Below are positions 10,324 to 21,046 of a stretch of 64,000 bases of DNA, piece after piece. The first letter of the stretch is position 1, and every line of letters begins with the position of its first letter. The notes beneath the pieces are model-generated. The model was given only the letters and a program-made list of their open reading frames with translations, did not search any database and was not told the DNA's origin. The position numbers and the translations under genes are program-made. The stretch is from Pseudomonas paraglycinae (GTDB lineage: Bacteria; Pseudomonadota; Gammaproteobacteria; Pseudomonadales; Pseudomonadaceae), in assembly GCF_021601625.1 (NCBI RefSeq), contig NZ_BQHR01000019.1, forward strand, positions 1-64,000. Direction: 5' to 3'.

Positions 10324-10908
10324 CTACTGATCTGAAGGTTTCGCCGCCGGTTGCCACAGAATCTCGGCAATACCCTGGCGCCGGGCGATCAGCCTGGCCG
10401 CCACAAACAACAGATCAGACAAGCGATTGATGTACGCCACGCCAACCCCGGCCAACGGCTCTATCGCATTCAAATGCTGGCAACGCCGCTCGGCACTGCG
10501 CGCCAGGCTGCGACAGACATGGGCCTGGGCAATCAGTATCGAACCGCCCGGCAGAATGAAGTTCTCCAGCGGCCCCAATTCCTCGTTCCACAGATCGATC
10601 GCGGCTTCCAGCCGTTCGATTTCTGCTGCGTTCAATGCCTGATATTCCGGCATCGCCAGTTCACCGCCAAGGTCGAACAGCCGATGTTGGCAGGGCGCCA
10701 ACACGTCGATCAGCTCATTCAGCCCGGGGCAGGTTTCGCGCTCGGCGATCAATCCGGCCAGCAGCACGCCGACCTGACTGTTCAGCGTATCGACCTCGCC
10801 AATGGCCTCGATGCGCGGGTGATCCTTGGGCACCCGGCGGCCGTCGCCGAGTCCGGTTTCGCCCTTGTCGCCGGTGCGGGTGTAGATCTTCGACAAGCGA
10901 AAGCCCAT
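10324..10908 (-). CDS. Cob(I)yrinic acid a,c-diamide adenosyltransferase, PduO type
   Basis: The 194-residue ATP:cob(I)alamin adenosyltransferase makes adenosylcobalamin. The N-terminal KIYTRTGDKGETGLGDG is the PduO-type ATP-binding signature, followed by EAIGEVDTLNSQVG. The C-terminal region has CRSLARSAERR and YINRLSDLLFVAAR, the conserved cobalamin/ATP-site helices. It is the last gene of a minus-strand group, three bases after the histidine kinase stop. The gene ends with TAG, one of the real amber stops in the window. No other cobalamin gene is nearby. Confidence 0.93.
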   Translation of the reverse strand: MGFRLSKIYTRTGDKGETGLGDGRRVPKDHPRIEAIGEVDTLNSQVGVLLAGLIAERETCPGLNELIDVLAPCQHRLFDLGGELAMPEYQALNAAEIERLEAAIDLWNEELGPLENFILPGGSILIAQAHVCRSLARSAERRCQHLNAIEPLAGVGVAYINRLSDLLFVAARLIARRQGIAEILWQPAAKPSDQ

Positions 10909-10911
10909 GGT

Positions 10912-12948
10912 TTACCTCGGTAGTTGATTGGTTTCGGCGGCGATGGGCGCCGGTTGCGCCAGTGGCAGGCGCAGGGTGAAGCAGGTGCCTTGCCCCGGCG
11001 CCGACTGCACTTCCATCTGCCCTTTGTGGTTGTTGGTGATGATGAAGTACGACACCGACAGGCCGAGGCCCGTACCCTGGCCGATTTCCTTGGTGGTGAA
11101 GAATGGCTCGAAGGTGCGCTTGCGCACGTTCTCGCTCATGCCGATGCCGTTGTCCTCGACCTGAATCTCGGCCCAGGGCGGATTGAGCCGGGTGCGCAAG
11201 GTGATTCGCCCCGGCTCGCTGTCATCTTCGCGCTGGTGGATCGCCTGCGCGGCGTTCTTCAACAGGTTGAGCAGCACCTGTTCGAGTTCGTTGGCGGTGC
11301 CGGGCACCGGGCCCAGCGCCGGGTCGAACTGGCGAATGATCGCCTGACCCTTGAAGTCGAAGCCGATGGCCAGGTCAAAGTCGTTACCGGCGATTTCCAC
11401 CGCTTGATCGATCAGCGCCGGCAGGTCGCACGGTGCCATCTGGCGGTTGCTGCGGCGACTGAAACTGAGCATGTGGGTGACGATCTTCGCCGCCCGGGCG
11501 CCGGCCTGCTGGATGCCGTCAAGCAGTTGCGGGACTTCCCGACCTTGCAGATAACGGTTCACGGTATCGAGTTCGATGCCCAGTTGTTCGGCCTGTTCGA
11601 GGTTCTTCGGCAGGTCTGGTGACAGGCGTCGGCGGATGTTCTGCACGTTGTGCAGGATCGCCCCCAGCGGGTTGTTGATCTCGTGAGCCATGCCGGCGGC
11701 AAGGCCACCCACGGACAGCATTTTCTCCGACTGCACCATCATTTCTTCCAGCGACAGGCGCTGGGTAATGTCGTCGATCCGGATCACCACGCCGCGCCCG
11801 GCGCCGCCCATCAATGGGTAGAAGGTGAGGGCGTAGTGCTTGGGCTCGTCGTCCTTGAACCACGTCACCCGCTCGATTTTCGCCACCGTGTGTTGTTCGA
11901 CGGTCTGCTTGAGTTGCGGCAGAAACGGCTTGAGCGGCTCGAAGGCGAGGAAGATCGGCTGGTTCAGCGCTTCGTCAAGCCGTGTACCGGAAAGGGCGCT
12001 GGCCTCCTGGTTCCACTGCGTCACGTAGAGCTGTTCGTCGAGGGCGATCAGCGCCGAGGGCATGGAGTCGATGATGCTGTTGAGGTAGTTCTGGAACCCG
12101 GTGAGTTTTTTCTCGATCTTGCTGCGCACCTGGACTTCCAGCTCCAGCTTGCGGTTGGTGTGGCGGGTTTCTTCAGCCAGACCTTGGGCCTGATCGTAAG
12201 CTGCTTGCGAGTCATCGCGGGCGCGCTTGAGTTGCTGCTCCCGGGCCTCGATGCGCGAAAGCATGGTGTTAAATGCTTCGGCGAGGCTGCCGATTTCGTC
12301 ATGGTTGCCCCGGGAGGCGCGCAGGGCGTAGTTCTCCTCGCGGGTCACCTGGCGGGACAGTTCTTCCAGCTGATGGATCGGCCGGGTGATCAGACGCTTG
12401 ATCTGCCGGGCGATGACCAGCCACAGCAGCACACTGAAAATCAGGATCCCCAGACTGGCCGTGAGCGTGCCGGTGTAGAACGCGACTGGCAGTTCGCTGC
12501 TGGCCACCAACAGCAGGTGGCCCGGTGCAGTGCCGGGGCGGGGCAGGGTGATGAGTTGGTTGCTGCGAAACTCGGTCAGTTGCCAGGCTTCGATGTGCCG
12601 GTAGCGTTCCGGCAGTTTGAGTTTGTCGCCGTGTTGCAGTTGCGCCAGACGTTCGCCTTTGCCGTCATATAAAGCGGCGGCACGCAGCGGGGAATAGCTG
12701 TCGAGCTCCTTGAGCAGGCGCTCGGCGCTTTGCGGCGACTGCAAGGCTTCGGCCACCAGACTCGGGTTGGACACCAGCCGGCCGATGGTCTGCAACGCCT
12801 GGGGCGCCATGCTTTCCTGGGAAATGTAATAGGCGGCGCTGATAAAGGTCAGGTTGGCGACCAGCAATACGGTGGTCAACAGCACCAGCAGGGCGGCCAG
12901 CAGTTTCTGGCCGACCGGCAGGTTTTCAAGACGCTGGCGCAATGGCAT
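10912..12948 (-). CDS. PAS-containing membrane sensor histidine kinase
   Basis: The 678-residue protein has TM1 at about 14-40, a periplasmic loop to about 158, TM2 at about 162-181, a HAMP domain to about 235, a coiled coil at about 235-285, and a PAS domain at about 285-400. The dimerisation domain has the phospho-acceptor His422 in AHEINNPLGA. The ATPase domain has the N-box NELEQVLLNLLKNAAQAI (from about 553) and GQGTGLGLSVSYF. No response regulator gene is adjacent, so it is an orphan kinase with unknown signal and partner. It lies between panE and the adenosyltransferase on the same strand. Confidence 0.92.
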   Translation of the reverse strand: MPLRQRLENLPVGQKLLAALLVLLTTVLLVANLTFISAAYYISQESMAPQALQTIGRLVSNPSLVAEALQSPQSAERLLKELDSYSPLRAAALYDGKGERLAQLQHGDKLKLPERYRHIEAWQLTEFRSNQLITLPRPGTAPGHLLLVASSELPVAFYTGTLTASLGILIFSVLLWLVIARQIKRLITRPIHQLEELSRQVTREENYALRASRGNHDEIGSLAEAFNTMLSRIEAREQQLKRARDDSQAAYDQAQGLAEETRHTNRKLELEVQVRSKIEKKLTGFQNYLNSIIDSMPSALIALDEQLYVTQWNQEASALSGTRLDEALNQPIFLAFEPLKPFLPQLKQTVEQHTVAKIERVTWFKDDEPKHYALTFYPLMGGAGRGVVIRIDDITQRLSLEEMMVQSEKMLSVGGLAAGMAHEINNPLGAILHNVQNIRRRLSPDLPKNLEQAEQLGIELDTVNRYLQGREVPQLLDGIQQAGARAAKIVTHMLSFSRRSNRQMAPCDLPALIDQAVEIAGNDFDLAIGFDFKGQAIIRQFDPALGPVPGTANELEQVLLNLLKNAAQAIHQREDDSEPGRITLRTRLNPPWAEIQVEDNGIGMSENVRKRTFEPFFTTKEIGQGTGLGLSVSYFIITNNHKGQMEVQSAPGQGTCFTLRLPLAQPAPIAAETNQLPR

Positions 12949-12993
12949 CAGGTTTATCGCAGCAAAGGAACAAGTGGCCAGCGTAGCCGCTGC

Positions 12994-14537
<1,544 letters not shown>

Positions 14538-14675
14538 GCTTTTCGGTCGGGAACCTCTCGGCGTTTACAGCGTCCGAGGCCCAAGCAACGGCAGAAACGA
14601 TTGAGCCCTTTACGGCCCGGTCTTTCTGCCGCTGGTTTTTTACAGCCCGGGAAGCCGGCAATCAGGAGATAAAAG

Positions 14676-15515
14676 ATGGATTTGAATGCTGAGGTGGACA
14701 ACCTGGTCAAGGCGTCCCAGGCGTGGATTCCGATGATCATGGAATACGGCAGCCGCGTGTTGCTGGCGGTGATTACCCTGGCCATCGGCTGGTGGCTGAT
14801 CAACAAGGTCACGCAAAAGCTCGGCGGCCTGCTGGCCCTGCGCAATGCCGACCTGGCCCTGCAAGGTTTCATCAGCAGCCTGGCCAACATCATTCTCAAG
14901 GTACTGCTGATTGTCAGCGTGGCATCGATGATCGGCGTCGAGACCACCTCGTTCGTCGCGGCGATCGGTGCGGCCGGCCTAGCCATCGGTCTGGCGTTGC
15001 AGGGCAGCCTGGCGAACTTCGCCGGCGGCGTGCTGATTCTGCTGTTCCGTCCGTTCCGCATCGGTGACTGGATCGAAGCCCAGGGTGTGGCGGGTACTGT
15101 CGACAGCATCCAGATCTTCCACACCGTGCTGCGCACCGGTGACAACAAGACCATCATCGTGCCGAACGGCAACCTGTCGAACGGCATCATCACCAACACC
15201 AACCGTCAGCCGACCCGCAAGGTTGTGTTCGACGTAGGTGTGGATTACGAAGCCGATCTGCAAAAGGCCCGTCAGGTGCTGCTGGATCTGGCCAAGGATG
15301 ATCGTGTTCTGCAGGATCCGGCACCTCAGGCTGTTATTTCGACACTGGGTGACAGTTCGATCACTGTTTCTCTGCGCGTCTGGGTTAAAACCGCGGATTA
15401 CTGGGATGTGATGTTCATGTTTAACGAACAGTCCCGTGATCGTTTAAAGACTGCAGGCATTGATATTCCTTTTCCGCAACGAGTGATTCGTGTGGTTCAG
15501 GAATCGGCGGTGTAA
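14676..15515 (+). CDS. mscS: Small-conductance mechanosensitive channel MscS
   Basis: The 279-residue inner-membrane channel releases solutes on osmotic downshock. Three membrane segments are visible (about 22-45, 60-85 and 92-125). The third is the pore helix with Gly/Ala packing: GAAGLAIGLALQGSLANFAG followed by GVLILLFRPFRIGDWI. The cytoplasmic beta domain includes IIVPNGNLSNGIITN, and the C-terminus has the usual FPQRVIRV. AGGAGATAAAAG precedes the ATG. A terminator shared with the convergent porin gene follows. Confidence 0.96.
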   Translation: MDLNAEVDNLVKASQAWIPMIMEYGSRVLLAVITLAIGWWLINKVTQKLGGLLALRNADLALQGFISSLANIILKVLLIVSVASMIGVETTSFVAAIGAAGLAIGLALQGSLANFAGGVLILLFRPFRIGDWIEAQGVAGTVDSIQIFHTVLRTGDNKTIIVPNGNLSNGIITNTNRQPTRKVVFDVGVDYEADLQKARQVLLDLAKDDRVLQDPAPQAVISTLGDSSITVSLRVWVKTADYWDVMFMFNEQSRDRLKTAGIDIPFPQRVIRVVQESAV

Positions 15516-15578
15516 TGATAGGTTGCTAATTAATTGCCTGACTTATCGGTCAGGCATCTATTACAAGTGACAGGCAAT

Positions 15579-15609
15579 AAAAAAGGCCCATCCGAAGATG
15601 GGCCTTTTT
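15579..15609. terminator. Bidirectional terminator between mscS and the porin gene
   Basis: AAAAAGGCCCATC pairs with GATGGGCCTTTTT around CGAA, with A and T runs on both sides, so it can serve both convergent genes. Confidence 0.9.
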
Positions 15610-15638
15610 GTTTTGTTACCGCAACTAACTCGGTGCGA

Positions 15639-16997
15639 TTACAAAAGCGACAGCGGGTAGTCGACGATCAGACGGAACTCTTTCACGTCGCCTTCACCTT
15701 CGTCGGCGTTAGCGAAGTGCCAGGCTTGACGAAGACGGAAGGACAGGTCTTTGGCCGGGCCGGACTGAACAACGTACTTGGCTTCGAAGTTGGTTTCGTT
15801 GTGCTTGCCGTCTTCACCGTACATACCGGCGTAAGTGCTGTTTGCTGGAGTTTTGGTACCGTCGATGTCCCAACCTTTCACGTAACGGGTCATGAAGCTC
15901 AGACCTGGAACGCCGTACTCGGCCATTTTCAAGTCATAACGGATCTGGGCAGATTTCTCGTTAGGAGCGTTGAAGTCGGAGTACTGGATGGAGTTGGCGA
16001 GGAAAATCGAGTCGCCGCCGCGGTTGTTCTTGCCCACACCGATGTAGTCGAACGGGGTATCGCCGTTAACCTTTTGGAAGGCCAGGGTGATGGTGTGTGC
16101 TTTCAGGAACGAGAGAGCAGTAGCCAGCGAGAACGTTGTGTTGCTGATGTCGCCCGCGTTCGCTTTACCGGTATCGGTGGTGCGGTAGATGTTGAAGTCG
16201 GTGTTCAGCGACGTGTCACCACCGAACGGGGTGGTGAGGTTCACGTTGGCGTAGTACTGGTTCCAAATGTCTTCCAGCTTGGAGCCATACAACGATGCGG
16301 AAAGATTTTCGGTGATGCCGTACTTGCCACCGAAATAGTCGATCGACTTGGCTGCAACACCACTGCCACCATTCGCGTAGGTTGCATACAGATCGCCGCG
16401 GCTATCGTTTTTGTCCTGGCTGGAAGCCGAGTAGAAGTGACCGGCTTCGAGATCAAGGTCTTTGACTTCGCTGCTCTGCAGTTGGAAGCCGGTAGCCACT
16501 TGAGGAAGGATACGGGAACCGCCAATAGCGAACACTGGAGAGGTGCTCGGGCTCATTTCGCCGAATTTCAGCTCGGTTTTGGAGACGCGGAATTTAACAG
16601 CAGCGCCGGCTTTACCCTGGCTGTCGTTTACGTCGCGGCTACCATTGGCGTTGCGGGTGTCGCTACGGCTCATGTTGCCCGAACCGCTGGTGCCATCACC
16701 GCCGTCCAGTTTAATGGCCAGGTAACCGAATGCATCAACGCCGACACCAACAGTGCCTTGGGTGTAACCGGAACTGAAGTTGCCCCAGATACCTTGGGTC
16801 CAGTCTTTCACGTCCCGGGCACGGTCTTTGTTGTCACGGTTGAAGTAATAGTTGCGAATCAGCAAATCAGCTTTCGCGTCTTCAACAAAGCCTTTGGCTT
16901 CAGCCTGGTCACTTACGAACGGTGCGGCCGTAGCCATCTGAGTACTGGCAGCTGCAGCAACTGCCAGTGCGATCATGCTCCACTTCATCACGCGCAT
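15639..16997 (-). CDS. OprD-family outer-membrane porin
   Basis: The 452-residue precursor has a signal peptide with likely cleavage after ATAA (about residue 25) and mature start PFVSDQAEAKGF. The body has OprD features: DLLIRNYYFNRD near the start, KTELKFGEMSP, RILPQVATGFQLQS and a C-terminal half of alternating beta strands. It ends VDYPLSLL rather than with the terminal aromatic residue common in outer-membrane barrels. OprD homologues pass amino acids, organic acids or sugars; the substrate here cannot be assigned. AGGAG precedes the ATG. It is unusually well isolated: 900 bp without a gene lie upstream. Confidence 0.9.
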   Translation of the reverse strand: MRVMKWSMIALAVAAAASTQMATAAPFVSDQAEAKGFVEDAKADLLIRNYYFNRDNKDRARDVKDWTQGIWGNFSSGYTQGTVGVGVDAFGYLAIKLDGGDGTSGSGNMSRSDTRNANGSRDVNDSQGKAGAAVKFRVSKTELKFGEMSPSTSPVFAIGGSRILPQVATGFQLQSSEVKDLDLEAGHFYSASSQDKNDSRGDLYATYANGGSGVAAKSIDYFGGKYGITENLSASLYGSKLEDIWNQYYANVNLTTPFGGDTSLNTDFNIYRTTDTGKANAGDISNTTFSLATALSFLKAHTITLAFQKVNGDTPFDYIGVGKNNRGGDSIFLANSIQYSDFNAPNEKSAQIRYDLKMAEYGVPGLSFMTRYVKGWDIDGTKTPANSTYAGMYGEDGKHNETNFEAKYVVQSGPAKDLSFRLRQAWHFANADEGEGDVKEFRLIVDYPLSLL

Positions 16998-17896
16998 CGT
17001 GATTTGCTCCTTTGGTTTTAGAAGAGTACTGCCGTCCCACCTGTTTTATTATCTGGGCGGCTCTTTCTTTTTGTGTCGGCGCAAACTTATATCACGCCGA
17101 CCATGTTGGCGATACTTGCGAATCCAACCTTTCAGCTTCTTTACGAGCGTGTCGCAAACGGCTTGGTAGATGTCGCAAATTTACAGTCCAAATGCAATGG
17201 GACTGACAACTTCAGCGCTGTTTTACAGAGCTTGAGCATCGGTAAAAAAGAGTCCCTTGGCAAAACGCTTGAATCTCCATCGGGCAACCCTGCCACTGTT
17301 TTTATGGGGCTCAAGGCATCCACTTCTTGTGGTGCGCTTATAGTCCATATGGGTATGAATGCAACAAGCGTGCACAAACCGCTGAATTGTTCCGGTTTTT
17401 TTCAAGGTGCGCGTCTGACGCTGTAAAAACCTCATAAAACCGGGGGCTTCGAGGGCCTTTCAAACAGGCTTGACGCCGTCCTTCGCATGGTGTTGCTCCC
17501 TGAAAGTCGCAGCGCGACAACCAAAAACGTTACCGGTTCACCCCGTCGGTGAGTATTCGGCGGATGCCCGACGCACTGAGCGTAGACGCACTGTGCGGTT
17601 TTGGTGCAAAAAAATTCAAAGGCTGTACTGAATTCATACAGTTGGGTCGCTGGATGAACGTAAACGCTGAGGTGTGCGCCGGTCATTTTGCTCGATTTAT
17701 TCGCATTTCCGGTTCTGTCCTGGTGCACGCGAGGCATAAATGTCACATTCCGGGGCGTGGAGGAATTCTTGTGGCAACGCTGTTCGCCGTGAAGGTCACT
17801 CCAATCGCAGGTATGCTGCCGTCCAGTCGCTTGGCGCGCTGCTTTCACAGCGGGGCGCTAAGCTGAAAACAGGTCATTTCGCCGGGAGTGCGCGCA
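16998..17896. other. 900-bp gene-free region upstream of the porin gene
   Basis: No convincing gene is seen; the open frames here are short, overlap on both strands and lack family features. Base composition is visibly lower in GC than in the flanking genes. On the minus strand TTGCAT-N16-TATAAG (17337-17364) is a candidate sigma-70 promoter that would give the porin mRNA a leader of about 330 nt. A regulatory RNA or long leader is possible but I see no clear terminator inside the region. Confidence 0.4.
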
Positions 17897-18322
17897 GTGT
17901 TTGCTTTAGATCCACGACTTCAACAGGACACGCTGACTATCGGCGATTTCCCGCTTTGCCGACTGCTGTTGTCCAACGACGCCAACTACCCGTGGTTCAT
18001 CCTGGTGCCTCGCCGCGACGATATCAGCGAGTTGTTTCAGTTGGATGTCGCCGACCAGCAGCGCCTGTGGCAGGAAACCACGGCCCTGGCCGAGGTGCTC
18101 AAGGATTCCTTCGACGCCGACAAGATGAATGTCGCGACCCTGGGTAATGTGGTCAGCCAACTGCATATGCATGTGATCGTGCGTAAGCGGGACGATGCGG
18201 CCTGGCCGGCACCGGTCTGGGGCAAACATCCCGCCAGGCCTTACACTGCCGAGCAAGTGGCCGCGATCCGCGAGCGCCTGCGTCTGGTGCTGGACGAAGA
18301 TTTCACCTTTCTGGAGGGCTGA
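17897..18322 (+). CDS. HIT-domain protein
   Basis: The 141-residue histidine-triad nucleotide-binding family protein is complete. The second of two in-frame GTG codons (17897, giving MFALDPRLQQDT) is chosen because GGGAG lies eight bases upstream. The triad region reads NVVSQLHMHVIVRK, so the first histidine of the usual H-x-H-x-H is replaced by glutamine while the last two remain. This points to an altered or lost hydrolase activity unless the substitution is typical of the subfamily. It runs into slyX with three bases between them. Confidence 0.88.
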   Translation: MFALDPRLQQDTLTIGDFPLCRLLLSNDANYPWFILVPRRDDISELFQLDVADQQRLWQETTALAEVLKDSFDADKMNVATLGNVVSQLHMHVIVRKRDDAAWPAPVWGKHPARPYTAEQVAAIRERLRLVLDEDFTFLEG

Positions 18323-18325
18323 GTG

Positions 18326-18532
18326 ATGAGCCTCGAACAACGTGTTACCGAGCTGGAAAGTCGCTTGGCGTTTCAGGACGACACCATTCAGGCATTGAAC
18401 GATGTGCTGGTGGAGCAGCAGCGAGTGGTCGAGCGTCTGCAATTGCAGATGGCAGCGGTACTCAAGCGCCAGGAAGAGATGGTGGGCCAGTTCGGTTCTT
18501 TCGAAGAAGACGCACCGCCGCCACACTATTGA
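18326..18532 (+). CDS. slyX: SlyX family protein
   Basis: The 68-residue product is an almost entirely coiled-coil protein ([20 protein letters not shown]) ending EEDAPPPHY, typical of SlyX. Function is unknown. The ATG at 18326 follows the HIT gene stop by three bases and lies just after GGAGGG, so the two genes form an operon. A strong terminator follows. Confidence 0.93.
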   Translation: MSLEQRVTELESRLAFQDDTIQALNDVLVEQQRVVERLQLQMAAVLKRQEEMVGQFGSFEEDAPPPHY

Positions 18533-18572
18533 GAAGTGCGCGGGCGTGCTCCCGTTAAAAACCGCATTCATT

Positions 18573-18610
18573 AAAAAACCGCGAACAGCCTGGCTGTTCG
18601 CGGTTTTTTT
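18573..18610. terminator. Bidirectional terminator after slyX
   Basis: AACCGCGAACAGCC pairs with GGCTGTTCGCGGTT around a two-base loop region, flanked by A6 and T7. It separates the convergent slyX and CSD-protein genes. Confidence 0.9.
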
Positions 18611-18627
18611 ATTGCGGGAGACTTGGA

Positions 18628-19230
18628 TCAGCGACGCGGCAGGGCGGCGATCACGTCCTCGGCCTGCAGGCCCTTGTCACGGTTCATCACCGAGAACTCC
18701 ACGCGCTGGCCTTCGACCAGAACGCGGTGGCCTTCGCCACGGATGGCGCGAAAGTGCACGAAAATATCATCGCCGGAATCCCGGGAGATAAAGCCGAAGC
18801 CCTTGGAGGTATTGAACCACTTGACGGTGCCGGTATCGCGGTTGCTCATGTCGTAGCTTTGCGCGGCGGCGGCCGGGGAGGATTTGTAGAAGCTGACGGC
18901 CAGGTGCAGAACCACGGCGACCAGTGCGATCACCAGGCTGAACAGCACGGCTGGCTGGCCGGCGATGACAGGCATCGGCGCGATCAGGGTCAGTGTTTGC
19001 AGGACAACGGTCAGGACCAGCAGGGCGCTGACCAGATTTTGCAGATGCTGGCGCGGACCTTTGTTCCAGTAAGGGATAACTGGTGCAAGGATCAGGTTCA
19101 GCAGGCCGAAAAAGGCCAGGTAAAGTGCATCGGGTTGTTGCAGGTAAGGTACCGCTTCGGACTTCAGGCTGGGTATGAAGGACAGCAGCAAGGCTGCTGC
19201 GCCCATTAGCAGGTGGACGATTTTCAACAT
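18628..19230 (-). CDS. Membrane protein with C-terminal cold-shock domain
   Basis: The 200-residue protein has about four hydrophobic segments in its first 120 residues (about 4-18, 36-52, 68-86 and 93-115), a short linker, and a complete cold-shock domain from about 133 ([15 protein letters not shown] with RNP1, then DIFVHF with RNP2). The arrangement would hold a nucleic-acid-binding domain at the inner membrane. P. aeruginosa has a comparable protein next to dps and aspS, so the fusion is conserved and not an assembly join. Function is unknown. The ribosome site is weak (GTGAG). Confidence 0.85.
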   Translation of the reverse strand: MLKIVHLLMGAAALLLSFIPSLKSEAVPYLQQPDALYLAFFGLLNLILAPVIPYWNKGPRQHLQNLVSALLVLTVVLQTLTLIAPMPVIAGQPAVLFSLVIALVAVVLHLAVSFYKSSPAAAAQSYDMSNRDTGTVKWFNTSKGFGFISRDSGDDIFVHFRAIRGEGHRVLVEGQRVEFSVMNRDKGLQAEDVIAALPRR

Positions 19231-19539
19231 TTTTATTGACTCACGTTATGACGGCTCACAAGGAAGAGCTGAAGGCGCACGGTTCGCTTCGGAACAATAA
19301 GAGGCGTTGGACACGTGCACGGCATCAGCCTATGCGCAGGCCCGGAAAACGGGGCGTAGCGACACACTGCCTATTTAACAGCAAAGCCTGCGGCTACTCA
19401 AATCACGCCGGCCAGCGGCAACGCGTGGGACGATTTGTCGCCTCTATCGGGTCGATACGGGGGCTGCGGGGTGGGGGTGGCCTTGCTACAGTGAACCGAC
19501 ACCTGCTGGATGAATTTCAATCGCCGTTAGGGGGTAAGC
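19231..19539. other. Divergent intergenic region between the CSD-protein gene and dps
   Basis: These 309 bp hold no gene I can support and no clear promoter motif. GGGGG at about 19529-19533 is the likely dps ribosome binding site. Confidence 0.5.
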
Positions 19540-20010
19540 ATGGCAATCGATATCGGTATCAGTGAAGAAGACCGCAAATCCATCGTCGAAGGGCTCTCGC
19601 GCCTGCTGTCCGACACATACGTGCTGTATCTGAAGACTCACAACTTCCACTGGAACGTCACCGGGCCGATGTTCCGGACCCTGCATCTGATGTTCGAGGA
19701 GCAATACAACGAACTGGCACTGGCGGTCGACTCGATCGCCGAACGCATCCGGGCGCTGGGTTTCCCAGCGCCGGGCGCCTATGCGACTTATGCACGTCTT
19801 TCCTCCATTAAAGAAGAGGTGGGCGTGCCGAGTGCCGAAGACATGATCAAGCAGCTGGTCGAAGGTCAGGAAGCAGTCACCCGCACGGCGCGGGGGATTT
19901 TCCCTTTGCTGGATAAAGTCAGCGATGAGCCAACCGCCGACCTGCTGACCCAGCGCATGCAGGTTCACGAGAAAACCGCGTGGATGTTGCGCGCACTGCT
20001 CGAGGCTTGA
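19540..20010 (+). CDS. dps: Dps-like ferritin family protein
   Basis: The 156-residue four-helix protein has the intersubunit ferroxidase site of Dps: HNFHWNVTG with a later [20 protein letters not shown]. Dps assembles as a dodecamer, stores iron and protects DNA from peroxide. There is no long basic N-terminal tail, so direct DNA binding is less certain. It lies in the conserved CSD protein-dps-aspS neighbourhood. Confidence 0.92.
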   Translation: MAIDIGISEEDRKSIVEGLSRLLSDTYVLYLKTHNFHWNVTGPMFRTLHLMFEEQYNELALAVDSIAERIRALGFPAPGAYATYARLSSIKEEVGVPSAEDMIKQLVEGQEAVTRTARGIFPLLDKVSDEPTADLLTQRMQVHEKTAWMLRALLEA

Positions 20011-20255
20011 TGAAGGGAAGCGCATGGACATTCATGGTTCGTGCGCTGTTCTCTTGTTCCCCCGGAAATTTCACTCACGACGGTAGGAAACAAGGAAGAC
20101 ACCCCACCGCTCCATGATCCTCCGTATCGCGTTGGCTTATCCTACGTGGATGGTCAAAAAGTCATCTGGATCTGCCTTTGCACCTGCGCTTTTAATGAGA
20201 TCTCAGGATTTCGCCTTGATCACAGGCGCAGAAATGACAAAGGAGTGTCAGCAAT

Positions 20256-20603
20256 ATGGAAGGTGGAGACAGGCGAGGCGACATTGCTGTCGTTTTACAG
20301 CAGGACAAGTTCGAGGAGCCGTTTCTCGGCGGGTTCGACATGGAGCTGATCCGGCCGTTGTCCCGATCGGTACGCTTGAACGGGTTCGCGACCTGCATGC
20401 GGCTGGAGTAGGTTTACTGGAACATCCTGGGCCGGATGGCCGAGGACAATTGCTGTTCGGTCGGCACGCTGTTGTCCCGTGTCGATCGTGAAGTTCACCT
20501 GCGCCATGGCGGGGTGAAAAACTTCAGCGGTCTGATACGGGTGGTGTGTGTGGTGCATGGTCTACGGGATTCTCCGGGGATGCACGGCGCGGGATGTCAC
20601 TGA
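20256..20603 (+). pseudogene. Ribbon-helix-helix (RHH_4-type) gene interrupted by one in-frame TAG
   Basis: An ATG at 20256, with AGGAG ten bases upstream, opens a frame that reads to TGA at 20601 except for a single TAG at codon 52 (20409-20411). Before the stop it reads RPLSRSVRLNGFATCMRLE, and directly after it VYWNILGRMAEDNCCSVGTL then LLSRVDREVHLRHGGVKNF and LIRVVCVVH. This matches the ribbon-helix-helix domain family (RSVRLNG strand, C-x-RLE, W..L..MA helix). The domain continues without frameshift across the stop, so a single base change (for example CAG to TAG) explains it. The 51-residue fragment would lack both helices. Read-through, a real pseudogene or a sequencing error are all possible. 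Confidence 0.75.
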
Positions 20604-20608
20604 CGAGA

Positions 20609-20640
20609 CGGCCTGTGCAGTCTTCCGGCTGCACAGGCCG
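20609..20640 (+). terminator. Hairpin after the interrupted RHH gene
   Basis: CGGCCTGTGCAG pairs perfectly with CTGCACAGGCCG around an eight-base loop. The following CATTTAAT is a poor T-run, so termination may be weak. Confidence 0.6.
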
Positions 20641-20716
20641 CATTTAATGGATATAATCCCGCTCTTTCGCCGCACAGCCCTGCGCGTGCTGGCAATCTGA
20701 TTGCCGAGACAACCCC

Positions 20717-20938
20717 ATGCCGATGTACGATTACCAATGTGCTTCCTGTGGTCATCAGTTGGAAGCCATTCAAAAGATCAGCGACGCACCACTGGTCGAT
20801 TGTCCTGCCTGCCAGGCGCCGGAACTCAAGAAGCAGCTGTCGATGCCGGGCTTTCGCCTCAGCGGCAGCGGCTGGTACGAAACCGATTTCAAGACCGGCG
20901 CGAAGAAGAATCTGGCCGGTGGCGACAAATCTGACTAG
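20717..20938 (+). CDS. FmdB-type zinc ribbon protein
   Basis: The 73-residue protein has two CxxC pairs (C8/C11 and C29/C32) that would hold one zinc, and the family-typical MPMYDYQCASCGH start and GSGWYETDFK. FmdB-family proteins are annotated as putative regulators, but their function is not established. It ends with TAG, a genuine use of amber as stop. It precedes aspS by about 110 bp. Confidence 0.9.
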   Translation: MPMYDYQCASCGHQLEAIQKISDAPLVDCPACQAPELKKQLSMPGFRLSGSGWYETDFKTGAKKNLAGGDKSD

Positions 20939-21046
20939 GGTTCAAACCCAGGTCGAACGACACGCGCGAGTTTCCACTAGTTGCACAGTGCTTGAGTGCA
21001 GCGGGATCTCCACCGAATTTCGAATTACGAGAAGCGAACCACTACC

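Noticed and set aside
17630-17648. CTGTACTGAATTCATACAG as a LexA box
   Set aside because: LexA sites need CTG-N10-CAG; here the outer spacing is 13 and the inner spacing is 8.
17073-17866. Open frames of 105-138 codons in the gap upstream of the porin
   Set aside because: They overlap on both strands, lack ribosome sites and recognisable domains, and use codons unlike the neighbouring genes.
20041-20349. A 102-codon frame after dps
   Set aside because: It overlaps the start of the ribbon-helix-helix frame in another phase and has no family features.
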